Numbered from the stretch's first letter, positions 16,032 through 24,084 are shown. The stretch: DNA of 48,926 nucleotides from Dehalococcoidales bacterium (GCA_028716225.1 JAQUQE010000012.1:1-48926), one strand, 5' to 3'. The notes: a model not told the origin generated them from the letters alone. Program-made: numbers and translations.

Positions 16032-16372
16032 TTCTGTGGTCCCTCCTTAGGTCCTTCCCGTACGCTGGCGTGACCGCCGGCGTCATATTCTATCAGGGCC
16101 GAGTCACCGTTGGGTGCAGCGATCTTGGTGATCCGCCCCTTGTCCCAGTCGAACCGGTACCCAGCCTCTTCGTGTACGGCCAGGTTCTCCTCTGGAGACA
16201 CGAACTCGTCCTTCGGCAAATGCGGACTCAAGAACTGTTCCACCCTCCCTCCGCCGCAGTAGATACACACAGAATGTGTGCTGCTGGGTAAGGTCATCGT
16301 GGTGAGCAGTTCGTGGTCCCTGTGCTTGAATATCCACCAACCGCGGGCCGGAGCATTAGGGCAGTCAGTCAT
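16028..16372 (-). CDS. Hypothetical protein with a Cys pair
   Basis: 114 residues with IYCGGG and CPN cysteines near the N-terminus and a charged C-terminal half. The 4-nt overlap with the RadB-like gene suggests coupled translation. Function unknown. Confidence 0.6.
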   Translation of the reverse strand: MTDCPNAPARGWWIFKHRDHELLTTMTLPSSTHSVCIYCGGGRVEQFLSPHLPKDEFVSPEENLAVHEEAGYRFDWDKGRITKIAAPNGDSALIEYDAGGHASVREGPKEGPQK

Positions 16373-16475
16373 TTACTGCCCCCGCTAGTAGCTGACCCAG
16401 TTCAATCAGCGTGTTGGTGTTCGTGATTACGCCCCCCGCGACCTTCATGATCGCATCTGCCTCTTGTCTTGTCAT
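16365..16475 (-). CDS. Very small protein
   Basis: 36 residues beginning MTRQEADAIMKVAGGV. It fills the gap between two genes exactly: its stop overlaps the next start by 8 nt and its ATG lies 3 nt after the upstream stop. One amphipathic helix. The overlap pattern supports translation; there is no other evidence. Confidence 0.5.
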   Translation of the reverse strand: MTRQEADAIMKVAGGVITNTNTLIELGQLLAGAVND

Positions 16476-16477
16476 TT

Positions 16478-16897
16478 CTATCGCCTCATGGCCTCCGCCC
16501 TGTTGATGTTCCTCTGGCATGACCTGCATGCCTTACCTTTCTTGACAACTGCATCGGCACACGTCGGGCAGAGCTCTAGGTCTGTCAGGTCCACAGTATC
16601 GGCCCAATAGACAGTGGCTTGGATGCCCATGTGCTCTAGCTCTCGAGTCAGCAGCGTTACGAACCCTTCGGCACTCATGTACTGCCCACCTGGTTCGTGA
16701 TGTGCTGCCTTGATGCTTAGCACCTCTTCGGCCTCGACAGCCTTGAAGTATGCTAGGCGTATAGCATCTTCTTTGCCCGGAGGGGCAAGTACGACGAACC
16801 AATCGCAGTCCTCACCATCCAGGACATAAGCAGCCCTCTTCGTTGGTCTAACTCTCTTATGTCCATCGGTGGCTCTACCGATCTTGGGTCTACTCAT
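16478..16897 (-). CDS. Hypothetical protein with C-terminal zinc ribbon
   Basis: 139 residues from the ATG at 16897. The middle has alternating strands and helices (DWFVVLAPPGKEDAIRLAY), and the C-terminus has CPTC and CRSC pairs. May bind nucleic acid beside the helicase encoded upstream. Confidence 0.65.
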   Translation of the reverse strand: MSRPKIGRATDGHKRVRPTKRAAYVLDGEDCDWFVVLAPPGKEDAIRLAYFKAVEAEEVLSIKAAHHEPGGQYMSAEGFVTLLTRELEHMGIQATVYWADTVDLTDLELCPTCADAVVKKGKACRSCQRNINRAEAMRR

Positions 16898-16902
16898 GCC
16901 TA

Positions 16903-18339
16903 TCACTCCATGTAGCACATGACCAGCTCTTCCTTTGCCCTGGTCATGGCGACGTACTCCAGGTTACGCTCCTGCTCACCCTGGAACCCCTTAGGCAGTA
17001 TCAGCCACACTACCCGCCTAGCCTCAAGACCCTTAGCCTTGTGTATTGTGGATAGTAGGACCACTCCCGCTGTGTCCCTGATGTCGCTGAAGATAGAGTG
17101 GATAGACGTTATCAGCTCCTCCACGGTGGAGTGCTCACAGGCCAACTCCTTGATCGTGTCGACCTTGTCGTTAATTACTCCCTCCGCTGTCATACGCCTG
17201 CTGGGCTTGTCCCGGTACTGCACTTCTATCTTCTTCAGCTCGCGCTCCCGGTAGGAGGAGACCTTATCAAGTAGGTCGTCAATGCTGAGGGGCTTGAGCT
17301 TGTTGATCAGTGCTATCAGGCCAGAACCGATGTCACGCCCCTGTATCTTGACTGGTGTACCTGCCCTGATGAAGACATACGCAATCGAGACCAGTGGGGC
17401 GTTGGTCCTACACAGTACCATGTCACCGGGTGATGCTTTGAAGTCTCGCCCCGATATCTCTTTGACCAACCCCTCTGGGGCTTGTGGTAGTGCTTCGAAA
17501 TCAGGCACTATCCTCTTGGCCAGGGCGACGATCTTCTTAGGGCAACGGTACGTCTTGTTCAGTGGGAGCTCTAAGACCTTACGACCAGTCGATGTGAGAT
17601 GTGCCTCCATCGTATCCATGGCAGTACTGTCCGCACCCCTGAATGCGTAGATCGCTTGTGCCGGGTCTCCTACGAAGCAGACGTGCCCATGTCGTGCACA
17701 CCGCTGTACCAGTTCCATCTGACAGGCGTTCAGGTCCTGAGATTCGTCGACGAACAACCAGTCGTACTGTGGGTACCTGTCGAGGTTCATGACCACCGGT
17801 AACCAGATCATGTCATCGAAGTCGATGGTGCAAGTCCTCCCAGGCACTGGTATACAGTCTGTCAGGACCTCACGGACTACGTCGTACAGGCGTTCCGAAT
17901 CATCCGGTATGTCTATACCGAATACATAGCAGAGCTCTATCATCACTTCGTCCGACGGGTCTGCCAGGTTGTTCTTGATCAGCCCTACCAGTTTGATGAT
18001 AGGCGATATCAGGTCCTTCTCCTTCTCGTTCAGATGCGCCTTAGCTAATAGGTACACCTTGTCCGGGTCCAGGTCAGGCCTGTAGCCTAACGCTGAACTC
18101 AGACATGCTGCCCCCAAGCTATGGAGCGTCTGCACTCTCACGTGTGGCGGTGCCTTAGTGGCAAGGTCCTTGACGATCGCCTTGTTGAAGGCTATAAACC
18201 CTACACGGCCTTTGGCTGGCCCGCAGGCATGTAGGATGGTCGTCGTCTTACCACAGCCGGCTCTGGCTGTAACGCGAACGTCACAGTCGTTCCTAGCCAC
18301 AGCTTCTACTACCGCTTGCTGTTGCGTGGATAGATCCAT
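16903..18339 (-). CDS. UvrD/Rep-like superfamily 1 DNA helicase
   Basis: 478 residues. Motif I ARAGCGKTT (K31), motif II FVDESQDL, motif III GDPAQAIYAFRGAD, motif IV-like YRCP, and motif VI EYVAMTRAKEEL. Compact for the family (UvrD ~720), with short inserted subdomains. It moves 3'-5' on single-stranded DNA in known relatives. It is the downstream partner of an SF2 helicase in the same unit. Confidence 0.92.
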   Translation of the reverse strand: MDLSTQQQAVVEAVARNDCDVRVTARAGCGKTTTILHACGPAKGRVGFIAFNKAIVKDLATKAPPHVRVQTLHSLGAACLSSALGYRPDLDPDKVYLLAKAHLNEKEKDLISPIIKLVGLIKNNLADPSDEVMIELCYVFGIDIPDDSERLYDVVREVLTDCIPVPGRTCTIDFDDMIWLPVVMNLDRYPQYDWLFVDESQDLNACQMELVQRCARHGHVCFVGDPAQAIYAFRGADSTAMDTMEAHLTSTGRKVLELPLNKTYRCPKKIVALAKRIVPDFEALPQAPEGLVKEISGRDFKASPGDMVLCRTNAPLVSIAYVFIRAGTPVKIQGRDIGSGLIALINKLKPLSIDDLLDKVSSYRERELKKIEVQYRDKPSRRMTAEGVINDKVDTIKELACEHSTVEELITSIHSIFSDIRDTAGVVLLSTIHKAKGLEARRVVWLILPKGFQGEQERNLEYVAMTRAKEELVMCYME

Positions 18340-18345
18340 TTTCGT

Positions 18346-18495
18346 TCACCTCTGTGTTATGAGGCCGTACGTACACAGCCTCCATAACTTGCATCGTGGG
18401 CCTATACAGTCCACCTCTATTATCTCTACCTCATCGAGGCCCGTGCTCTCGACAGTAGTTAAGAATGGGCATATTGTGCCCTCATCGTCGTCCAT
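18346..18495 (-). CDS. Small four-cysteine protein
   Basis: 49 residues starting at an ATG with a clear GGAGGT 3 nt upstream. CPF...C...C...C spacing (CPFLTTVES, CIGPRCKLWRLC) suggests a zinc or iron-sulfur site. The motif CxGPxCxLW recalls small phage proteins of unknown function. Confidence 0.65.
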   Translation of the reverse strand: MDDDEGTICPFLTTVESTGLDEVEIIEVDCIGPRCKLWRLCTYGLITQR

Positions 18496-18496
18496 G

Positions 18497-20029
18497 TTAC
18501 CTCCTATCCGCCTGGGGCACCGTCCCCCCTCTCCCATCTCGGTGCCCCAGGCTTTGTTGTTCATCGCCAATCCAAGGTGCTAGTATCGCAGCGTCGGGCT
18601 CTTCCAGCTCCGTAGTTGATTTAGAGTCCTTACGCAGCTTACCCAGCCGCTCAACGGTCACCGGATTCAGTGACCCTAAGTAAATAGTATCGAACCCCAT
18701 CTTGGTCAGCAGTTGGCCCGACTGGGTGAGGTACACTGTACCCCCGCCCTTCTTCTCTGCCACCCACCTTTGTGCAGCGTTCAGCTCTGCATCGGGAACG
18801 TTGACGTACTTCCTACCGCTTGGGGTGTGGAAGAAGACATTACCATTGTGATCCACCGAGAAGGGCCAACCGGATAGTCTGATGATACACCGCTGGCCGA
18901 ACTCTAACTTCGGTCGATCCGGAGTAGGCGTGGCGGGCCCAATATTATCCAAGGTGGCCGTAGAACTAGTAAACCAGTCGTCAGTGAAGCGAACTAACTC
19001 GCCCCTTATGCCTGTATTGACCAGGTCATGATCGCTAGTGTGCTCAGCCAATAACCAGTATACCTTAGCCGTTTTGCCCGGCCTGAACCTTACCATGCGA
19101 CCCATAGTCTGAATCTGGTTCCTCTCTGTCAATGCCGATGAAACCACGATGCCCATAGTCGTGGTGGGGTCATTGAATCCCTCCTTTAGCATCTTGACAG
19201 ACAGACAGACCGATACTTGGCCTGAAGTGTAGAGCCCCAGGCTGTCCTTCGAACCTACACGCTGAGCAAAAGGAATACCTACCTCCTGTAGGCGTAACGC
19301 TATCTGTTTAATCTGATCGACCCGCTCCGAGAAGACCATGATACGCTCGTCGGGGTTGGCCATGATAAGCTCTACGGTGAGGTCTACCCTCCTCTTGAGC
19401 ATGTATACATACGATCGTCTCTTCATGATGACTGCCATCTTGTGGGGGACCTTCTTTCCTTCCTCCTCATCGCGCAGTACCTGCTTGACCTGGTTGCTCA
19501 GTGCCTTGTACTCGGCAAGTTCTTGCCCGGTCATGGGGAAGAGCATGTATACGACCATGAAGGGTGCAACGTTGGCTTCGGCCCAGGAGATGTCAATGAA
19601 CACTGGTCCGATAAGTTCGCTGGAGTCCTCTGGCGTAGCCGATAGACCTAGCACGTGTTTGACCCCGAAGCGGAGTATCTGCCCCTGTACAGGGGTCTGG
19701 GATGCATGACACTCATCAGCCACGAGTAGGTCCACGTGTAGGCCCTCGGATAACAATTTGACTCCAGTGAAATAAGTGACGATGTTCAGCCGGCATAGAC
19801 CTATGCCAGTTAGTTCCCTACGCCACTGGTCCTTGATTGCATCTGTGGGAGCGCATATCATGACGGAGGCACCCGGGTGTTCATCAACATAATGTTCGAT
19901 CACCCGGACCCCAGCCAACGTTTTGCCGGCGCCTGGCACAGCCTTGATAATGCCACGGCAGCCCGTCTCTATCCACTTGGAATAAGCGATAGTCTGCCAC
20001 CCATAGTCGTCTTCTATGTCCGGCGCCAT
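18497..20029 (-). CDS. Superfamily 2 DNA helicase (XPB/Rad25-like)
   Basis: 510 residues. Motif I VPGAGKTLAG (K36), DECH box at 105-108, SAT at 130-132, then VKMLKEGFNDPTT and QTMGRMVRFRPGK for motifs V and VI. ATGs at 20029 and 20041 are both possible; 20029 is 35 nt from the TATA box, matching other leaderless starts in this window, while the open frame further upstream would run through the promoter. The C-terminal ~100 residues are not helicase-like. Confidence 0.9.
   Translation of the reverse strand: MAPDIEDDYGWQTIAYSKWIETGCRGIIKAVPGAGKTLAGVRVIEHYVDEHPGASVMICAPTDAIKDQWRRELTGIGLCRLNIVTYFTGVKLLSEGLHVDLLVADECHASQTPVQGQILRFGVKHVLGLSATPEDSSELIGPVFIDISWAEANVAPFMVVYMLFPMTGQELAEYKALSNQVKQVLRDEEEGKKVPHKMAVIMKRRSYVYMLKRRVDLTVELIMANPDERIMVFSERVDQIKQIALRLQEVGIPFAQRVGSKDSLGLYTSGQVSVCLSVKMLKEGFNDPTTTMGIVVSSALTERNQIQTMGRMVRFRPGKTAKVYWLLAEHTSDHDLVNTGIRGELVRFTDDWFTSSTATLDNIGPATPTPDRPKLEFGQRCIIRLSGWPFSVDHNGNVFFHTPSGRKYVNVPDAELNAAQRWVAEKKGGGTVYLTQSGQLLTKMGFDTIYLGSLNPVTVERLGKLRKDSKSTTELEEPDAAILAPWIGDEQQSLGHRDGRGGTVPQADRR
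18510..18552 (-). repeat. Perfect 13-bp inverted repeat (hairpin) at a gene junction
   Basis: GCCTGGGGCACCG at 18510-18522 and its complement at 18540-18552, with a 17-nt pyrimidine-rich loop on the plus strand. It lies in the last codons of the SF2 helicase and ends about 15 nt before the ATG of the four-cysteine gene. No T-run follows, so a role in mRNA processing, stability or translation of the next gene fits better than termination. Confidence 0.8.
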
Positions 20030-20056
20030 ACCCTCGGCCATCCATGGGCATCTACG

Positions 20057-20097
20057 TATATAAAGAATAGTGACGATAGCTCGGATTGTTCGAACCA
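20057..20097 (-). promoter_or_regulatory. Leftward promoter with shared operator (site C)
   Basis: TATATAAA at 20057-20064, then 12 bp, then TAGCTCG-gattgtt-CGAACCA at 20077-20097. The flanks extend the symmetry (ACGATAG / CATCGT). It drives the helicase unit. The transcript should start close to the ATG at 20029. Confidence 0.8.
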
Positions 20098-20105
20098 TCG
20101 TCTAG

Positions 20106-20140
20106 AAAAAGTTGGGCCCGTACCGGGGTGACGGTACGGG
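20106..20140 (-). terminator. Hairpin plus T-run terminator
   Basis: On the minus strand CCCGTACC-8 nt-GGTACGGG (20133-20140 and 20117-20124) is followed by TTTTT at 20106-20110. It lies just after the SWIM-protein stop and just before the helicase promoter, isolating the two units. Confidence 0.75.
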
Positions 20141-20443
20141 TTAGGCCACGTCCTTCCGGTTCAGTAGGAGCGTGCACACCTCCATCTCGCTGAGTGCCCC
20201 CTTCAGGTTACCCGACACCACTGCTGCGATCAGGTGCTTGCAGAGCCTCTTCCTCGTGATGAAGTCGGGGCAGCTGCACGTCGCCTCGTCGGGGTTGATG
20301 TAGACGGTGTAGCCGCTCACCTCCCCCCAGACAGCAATAGAATCCCCCCGCTCGCCATACATGTGCCCCACATGGCACTCGTATGAGTCAAGGTATCGGT
20401 TACCGAGGGCGGCCAGGAGCTCAGCGCTCATAGCCTCGTTCAT
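20141..20443 (-). CDS. SWIM zinc-finger protein
   Basis: 100 residues. CSCPDFITRKRLCKH is the CxCx(n)CxH SWIM signature, a zinc-binding module that contacts DNA or protein in recombination and other systems. The N-terminus is short and helical. It is cotranscribed with the winged-helix protein upstream and followed by a terminator. Confidence 0.8.
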   Translation of the reverse strand: MNEAMSAELLAALGNRYLDSYECHVGHMYGERGDSIAVWGEVSGYTVYINPDEATCSCPDFITRKRLCKHLIAAVVSGNLKGALSEMEVCTLLLNRKDVA

Positions 20444-20458
20444 GGCCGCCTAAATTGT

Positions 20459-21322
20459 TTACTCCTTCTTGAGGAGGGTGACGGTCTCGACCTTGGCCAG
20501 CTGGATCATCCCGGCCTTGTCCATCTTGCCGATCATGGTCCTGACCATGACCCGGGCCCTGTTCGACTCGGATGGGACTTTCTCCCTGACCGCGTCGATG
20601 AGCTCACCCAGCTCCATCTCGCCTTTGTTGGCCTCGAGGAGGTCTATGACCGCCTGCTTGACGGTGTTCTTCGGGCCGACCGGCTCGCCCTTGCGTACCT
20701 TGGCGTTGGCCTTCTTGATCTTGTCGACCTCCATCCACTCCTCCTCAGACGCTCCCTCGAGCAGCTTGACCCCGTTGATGTACCTGTATCCACGGTACTT
20801 CCCAAAGTCCTGAGAGAGCGGGATAGGATCCTCGAACACGCTGATTGCGCCGGTCACTTCGGTCTTGTCCTCCCTTGCTACGAAGGACCTCATGTCGGGC
20901 TCGGACACCAGGTAGGTTCCACCCGGTACGAGGTAGCCGCATCCCCTCTGGGGGAAGTCGCCGATCTCTCCGAGCTTTATCTTCTGGATGGGCAGGTCCG
21001 TCGACCCTAGGTTCACGGAAACGTCCCCCACAGTGAGTATCCCCGCGATGGTGAACTCCGCGAATATGTACCCCGCAACGTCGGGGTCGGGTTCCTCGTC
21101 CTTCTCTGCTCCGGGCCTGACCTCGTGAGCCAGGAAGACCTTGGTCTTGTTGGGGATTATCCCTGCCGGGAGTCCGCCCCCGAACCTCTTGCTCACGCCC
21201 ATAGCCAACGCCTCTTCGATGAACGCCTCGGGCGTTGGGTAGTTCTTCGTTCCGACCCATGCGACCATGTCGAGGGCCTGAACCTCCGGCTTGGTCGTCT
21301 CTGCCTCTATCTCTTCAGCCAT
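20459..21322 (-). CDS. Phage-type conserved protein with C-terminal winged helix
   Basis: 287 residues. The N-terminus (YPTPEAFIEEALAMGVSKR, then LPAGIIPNKTKVFLAHE) has the pattern of a common phage protein of unknown function. The last ~75 residues (TVKQAVIDLLEANKGEMEL through MDKAGMIQL) read as a winged helix. It stands directly behind two operator-bearing promoters, D and E, so it is likely abundant early. It could be a DNA-binding replication or regulatory protein. Confidence 0.75.
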   Translation of the reverse strand: MAEEIEAETTKPEVQALDMVAWVGTKNYPTPEAFIEEALAMGVSKRFGGGLPAGIIPNKTKVFLAHEVRPGAEKDEEPDPDVAGYIFAEFTIAGILTVGDVSVNLGSTDLPIQKIKLGEIGDFPQRGCGYLVPGGTYLVSEPDMRSFVAREDKTEVTGAISVFEDPIPLSQDFGKYRGYRYINGVKLLEGASEEEWMEVDKIKKANAKVRKGEPVGPKNTVKQAVIDLLEANKGEMELGELIDAVREKVPSESNRARVMVRTMIGKMDKAGMIQLAKVETVTLLKKE

Positions 21323-21358
21323 TGCTTACACCTCTAGGTGACCCTTCGGGCCACGCTA

Positions 21359-21490
21359 CTACAACTGCACCAGGGTATTTAAAGTCAACCACCCGTTCGT
21401 TCGAATAAGTCGAACTAATTCAGGGCCACCCCCAATGGTGGTGGTAGACCCCCCTCGGACGGCGGGTGGGGCTAAACGCCCAGCAGTCAT
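21359..21490 (-). CDS. Possible leaderless leader peptide
   Basis: 43 codons (MTAGRLAPPAVRGG...). Its ATG lies 32 nt after the first T of the TATA box at 21515-21522, the same spacing as other leaderless genes here. It spans operator D and its TATA box and ends 37 nt before the next gene. There is no homology support; it may instead be a noncoding leader with GC-rich structure (CCACC repeats near 21425). Confidence 0.3.
   Translation of the reverse strand: MTAGRLAPPAVRGGSTTTIGGGPELVRLIRTNGWLTLNTLVQL
21376..21417 (-). promoter_or_regulatory. Leftward promoter with shared operator (site D)
   Basis: TATTTAAA at 21376-21383, then 13 bp, then TCGTTCG-aataagt-CGAACTA at 21397-21417. It is the proximal promoter of the winged-helix/SWIM unit. 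Confidence 0.8.
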
Positions 21491-21514
21491 CACGCGTACT
21501 CACTCTATAAGCAG

Positions 21515-21556
21515 TATATAAAGGCCCCACAGAAGTAGTTCGGCTTTTCCGAACTA
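21515..21556 (-). promoter_or_regulatory. Second, upstream promoter with shared operator (site E)
   Basis: TATATAAA at 21515-21522, then 13 bp, then TAGTTCG-gcttttc-CGAACTA at 21536-21556; both arms match the consensus exactly. It is a tandem duplicate of the promoter about 140 bp downstream. Between them is a GC-rich stretch (21420-21480) with no convincing gene. Confidence 0.85.
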
Positions 21557-21630
21557 AAATACCCCCCAAACGATCGCCAGGGACCTCCCATGCGAAAGGG
21601 GTTATGAGGCGGCCTGTCGGCCGCTACGGC

Positions 21631-21921
21631 CTAGTGGTCCCCGAATATATCCTCCAGAAGATTGTGCACAGCCTCCGCCTTAGAGGGGTCATCCAAGACG
21701 ATCGCTACCACACCGGGGTCGAGAGCCTTACGGGCCTGATCTACCCTCCAGATTGCGCCCCGGACTAAGTTGTCCAGCGTTAGCAACTTCTCGTTCAGGT
21801 AGACCGGGGAGGGGTCCTTACGCTGTGTTAGCTCCTTGATGATAGCCTCCCCGGTCTCTTGGATGAACCGTTGGTTATCCAGGAGCCGTTGGATGTGATA
21901 CCCCACCTCGTTAGTTTCCAT
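21631..21921 (-). CDS. Small helical hypothetical protein
   Basis: 96 residues, helical, mixed charge, no motif. Last gene of the unit that starts at 23067; it overlaps the gene upstream by 11 nt. Confidence 0.6.
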   Translation of the reverse strand: METNEVGYHIQRLLDNQRFIQETGEAIIKELTQRKDPSPVYLNEKLLTLDNLVRGAIWRVDQARKALDPGVVAIVLDDPSKAEAVHNLLEDIFGDH

Positions 21922-22129
21922 CGGCCTTCTCCTCCCTGTTCTTCTCCTCTGCTCGGAGCATTCCCAGGAAGAACTCCTGGCGCATGTCTAGTCCGGTGTA
22001 CTTCTGCACCACTATCATGGCGTCCTTAAGCTCCCTGACGTTCTCGTCGCTCATCTTGTCCACTAGCTTGCTGGCGTCCCCCCAGGTCTTCCCTGCGTAG
22101 TACTCTTTCTGGAACTCAGTTGCGTCCAT
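21911..22129 (-). CDS. Small helical hypothetical protein
   Basis: 72 residues, charged C-terminus (RAEEKNREEKADG). GGAGG lies just upstream of the ATG. Unknown family. Confidence 0.6.
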   Translation of the reverse strand: MDATEFQKEYYAGKTWGDASKLVDKMSDENVRELKDAMIVVQKYTGLDMRQEFFLGMLRAEEKNREEKADGN

Positions 22130-22262
22130 GTCCTCCCCTCACTATGTGTAGTACTGCCTCCACTTTAGCCTGGAGGCGGGCTCGCTCTATGTCGTCCTTG
22201 CACCCTCCCAGAGCGAATTGTAGGTCGCTCAGGTAGTCCAATACCTCTCGCTTACTCATCAT
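22116..22262 (-). CDS. Very small helical protein
   Basis: 48 residues (MMSKREVLDYLSDLQFAL...). Its ATG overlaps the stop of the zinc-ribbon gene (ATGATGAGTAA) and its stop overlaps the next start, the same tight packing seen elsewhere in this unit. Predicted one helix pair; function unknown. Confidence 0.6.
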   Translation of the reverse strand: MMSKREVLDYLSDLQFALGGCKDDIERARLQAKVEAVLHIVRGGHGRN

Positions 22263-22458
22263 TATCCACCATCTCCGTTACCTCGTCGTCGTCTGTTGGT
22301 GTGACGAGGAACATCCCTCCGCACGCTGAGCACTCAACGGCGTACTGATCGATTATCTTCCCCCCGTGCATACTAGGTCTCGGTAGCGATGCTACTACCT
22401 CGGTGTGTGCCCCACACCTGGGGCAGAACACCAACTCGTCTCTCAGATCGTCTACCAT
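22252..22458 (-). CDS. Zinc-ribbon protein
   Basis: 68 residues with CPRC and CSAC pairs about 30 residues apart and an acidic C-terminus. A typical small viral zinc ribbon; partner unknown. Confidence 0.65.
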   Translation of the reverse strand: MVDDLRDELVFCPRCGAHTEVVASLPRPSMHGGKIIDQYAVECSACGGMFLVTPTDDDEVTEMVDNDE

Positions 22459-22760
22459 ACTCCCATCCTCTGGGCAAGTGTACTGAGCATTGTCTGAAAG
22501 TCGCGCTTCTCACCGTAGTCTCTGGCACACTCCATCGCCATTTCCTCGCCCGCTCCGTTAAGGTAGTAAGCGAGGAACTGTCTCTCAGCCTCGGAGAGAT
22601 AGACGATCGTCGTGGGTGCCATGTAGGTGAACTTCTCGCACTGGCACCCTTCTTCCACGCAGGCCCCGTGGCCCGGTTGGACTGTGTTCTCGTGGTCGCT
22701 ACGGTCTCGATCGCCTAGGTGACCACATCTACATACGGCAGGTGTGTCCATCTCACTCAC
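22452..22760 (-). CDS. Cys-rich phage-type protein
   Basis: 102 residues. The N-terminal CRCGH...H...CVEEGCQCEKF pattern is familiar from small phage proteins that probably bind zinc. The C-terminal half (LSEAERQFLAYYL) is helical. Function unknown. Confidence 0.65.
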   Translation of the reverse strand: MSEMDTPAVCRCGHLGDRDRSDHENTVQPGHGACVEEGCQCEKFTYMAPTTIVYLSEAERQFLAYYLNGAGEEMAMECARDYGEKRDFQTMLSTLAQRMGVW

Positions 22761-23067
22761 CCTTCACTAGCAGCACGGGGTAGTCGGTAGCATCGTCTCG
22801 TATCACGTGGTCGAACTCATCACAGTCGACTGGAGGTATGATAATGATCACTCCACCAGACTCGCTTATTCTGGCGCCGTTACTGGGTATCACCTCTCCC
22901 ACGTGTACTTTGGTCTTACCTCCTGTATAGAAGACTAGCGTAGCCTCCAACCCGATGGTATCATCGTCTGTCTTTACGGGCCGGAGCTCGATCGTCTGCA
23001 CCTTAGGGTACTTCTCCGTAACGTACGGCAGGGGTACCATCGGCTCCTCTATGTTGTCTTTCTCCAT
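22753..23067 (-). CDS. Hypothetical protein, first gene of its unit
   Basis: 104 residues, beta-rich, acidic. It is the first gene behind the operator-bearing promoter at 23164-23205, with a leader of roughly 70 nt that has no convincing gene. An internal start (MVPLPYV) is possible. Confidence 0.6.
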   Translation of the reverse strand: MEKDNIEEPMVPLPYVTEKYPKVQTIELRPVKTDDDTIGLEATLVFYTGGKTKVHVGEVIPSNGARISESGGVIIIIPPVDCDEFDHVIRDDATDYPVLLVKGE

Positions 23068-23163
23068 GTCTATCTACTCCAGGCACCGGGTGGTGTTATG
23101 GGTATGGGCTATGCCCTTTGCCTTACCCGCCCACCGGATGCTCGTTGACTTATTCACATGTGA

Positions 23164-23205
23164 TATATAAAGCTTTTCGCTTTTTCATTCGACTTTTTCG
23201 AACAA
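23164..23205 (-). promoter_or_regulatory. Leftward promoter with shared operator (site F)
   Basis: TATATAAA at 23164-23171, 13 bp, then TCATTCG-acttttt-CGAACAA at 23185-23205. It is the first leftward promoter of the replication block and faces the integrase promoter across a 120-bp divergent region. Confidence 0.8.
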
Positions 23206-23222
23206 TCATTGTTTTCCATAAG

Positions 23223-23236
23223 TAACAAGCTTGTTA
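23223..23236. repeat. 14-bp perfect palindrome in the divergent control region
   Basis: TAACAAGCTTGTTA lies between the leftward operator F and the rightward integrase promoter. Its GTTA ends recur in the hairpin at 24140-24165. A possible binding site for a different regulator or for recombination proteins. Confidence 0.55.
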
Positions 23237-23294
23237 TTTGTATTTCATTTACTACTATAGATTATGAAGAGCCTATAGGTCGGATTTATTGCGC

Positions 23295-23334
23295 TGCAGC
23301 TGCAACAGCCTTTGAAAACGGTGATCTATATATA
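23295..23334 (+). promoter_or_regulatory. Integrase promoter with upstream palindrome
   Basis: TATATATA at 23327-23334, 30 nt before the ATG at 23357. A 10-bp palindrome TGCAGCTGCA lies at 23295-23304. It lacks the TTCG repeat of the replication promoters, so the integrase appears to be controlled separately. Confidence 0.65.
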
Positions 23335-23356
23335 CAAAATACCCCCTACTATGATC

Positions 23357-23995
23357 ATGAGTAGAGCGCTTGGGCAGAAGTCTACTAAGAGGGTCATACC
23401 GCGCCAAACTACTTGGGAAATCATCGAATCACTTAACGTCCGCAATGCGGCGATGGTAGCTATGCTTCATTTGACTGGCGGTCGTGATGGTGAAGTCCTC
23501 GCCCTAACCCGAGAAGATCTGCGTAGAGAGGAGGACTTCATGATGGTCAACCTACTGACGGAAAAGCGCCAGGAGAAAGACATCCACCGCCTGATCCCAG
23601 TACCGCTCTGTGACGAGTTCATGGAGCCGGTAGCGAAGTATGTTCATACGGTCAAGAGTGGTCTGCTCTTCCCGATCACCACTACCCGGTGCTGGCAGAT
23701 CTGTAAGGAACATGGGTTCCACCCGCATGAGTGGCGCCATACTCGCCTAACTGAAGTAGCACCGTACTTCGCAAACGACATGGACATAGACCGGTTCGCT
23801 GGATGGAAGTTTCCGGGGATGAAGGCCACCTACGTTCACTTGAGGATGGATCATCTTAAGGACCCCTTAAGGTGCTGCTCGTACCTGTCGGACACAACTA
23901 AGAAAGATCGTTGGTTAAAGGCTCTGAAGCTAGCACCGATCGACTCGGAGATTTGGAAGAAGTACCCACAGTATCGCCCTTATGGTTACGCCTGA
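23357..23995 (+). CDS. int: Tyrosine recombinase (integrase), catalytic domain only
   Basis: 212 residues. All catalytic residues are visible: R43 (GGRDGEV), K70 (TEKRQ), H124 and R127 (HPHEWRH), W150 (AGWKF) and the nucleophile Y159 (KATYVHL). Only about 25 residues precede the catalytic domain, so the usual N-terminal core-binding domain is missing. It could integrate or resolve the viral genome. The ATG at 23357 fits the TATA spacing; 23351 is an in-frame alternative. It stands alone, divergent from the replication block. Confidence 0.9.
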   Translation: MSRALGQKSTKRVIPRQTTWEIIESLNVRNAAMVAMLHLTGGRDGEVLALTREDLRREEDFMMVNLLTEKRQEKDIHRLIPVPLCDEFMEPVAKYVHTVKSGLLFPITTTRCWQICKEHGFHPHEWRHTRLTEVAPYFANDMDIDRFAGWKFPGMKATYVHLRMDHLKDPLRCCSYLSDTTKKDRWLKALKLAPIDSEIWKKYPQYRPYGYA

Positions 23996-24065
23996 TCCCC
24001 GGGTCACAGGCCCGAAACCGCCAGACATAAGCATCTTAGGGGCTATCGTATTTTTATCTAGGTAG

Positions 24066-24084
24066 GTTGTACCTAGCGTACAAC
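24066..24084. other. Candidate recombinase core site
   Basis: GTTGTAC-ctagc-GTACAAC: 7-bp inverted arms around a 5-bp spacer, 71 bp after the integrase stop. This layout matches a tyrosine-recombinase core site in style, but no second copy or host flank is present to prove it. Confidence 0.4.

Noticed and set aside
23073-23157. 27-codon GTG frame in the leader before 23067
   Set aside because: Its start lies between the TATA box and the predicted transcript start, so it would not be in the mRNA.
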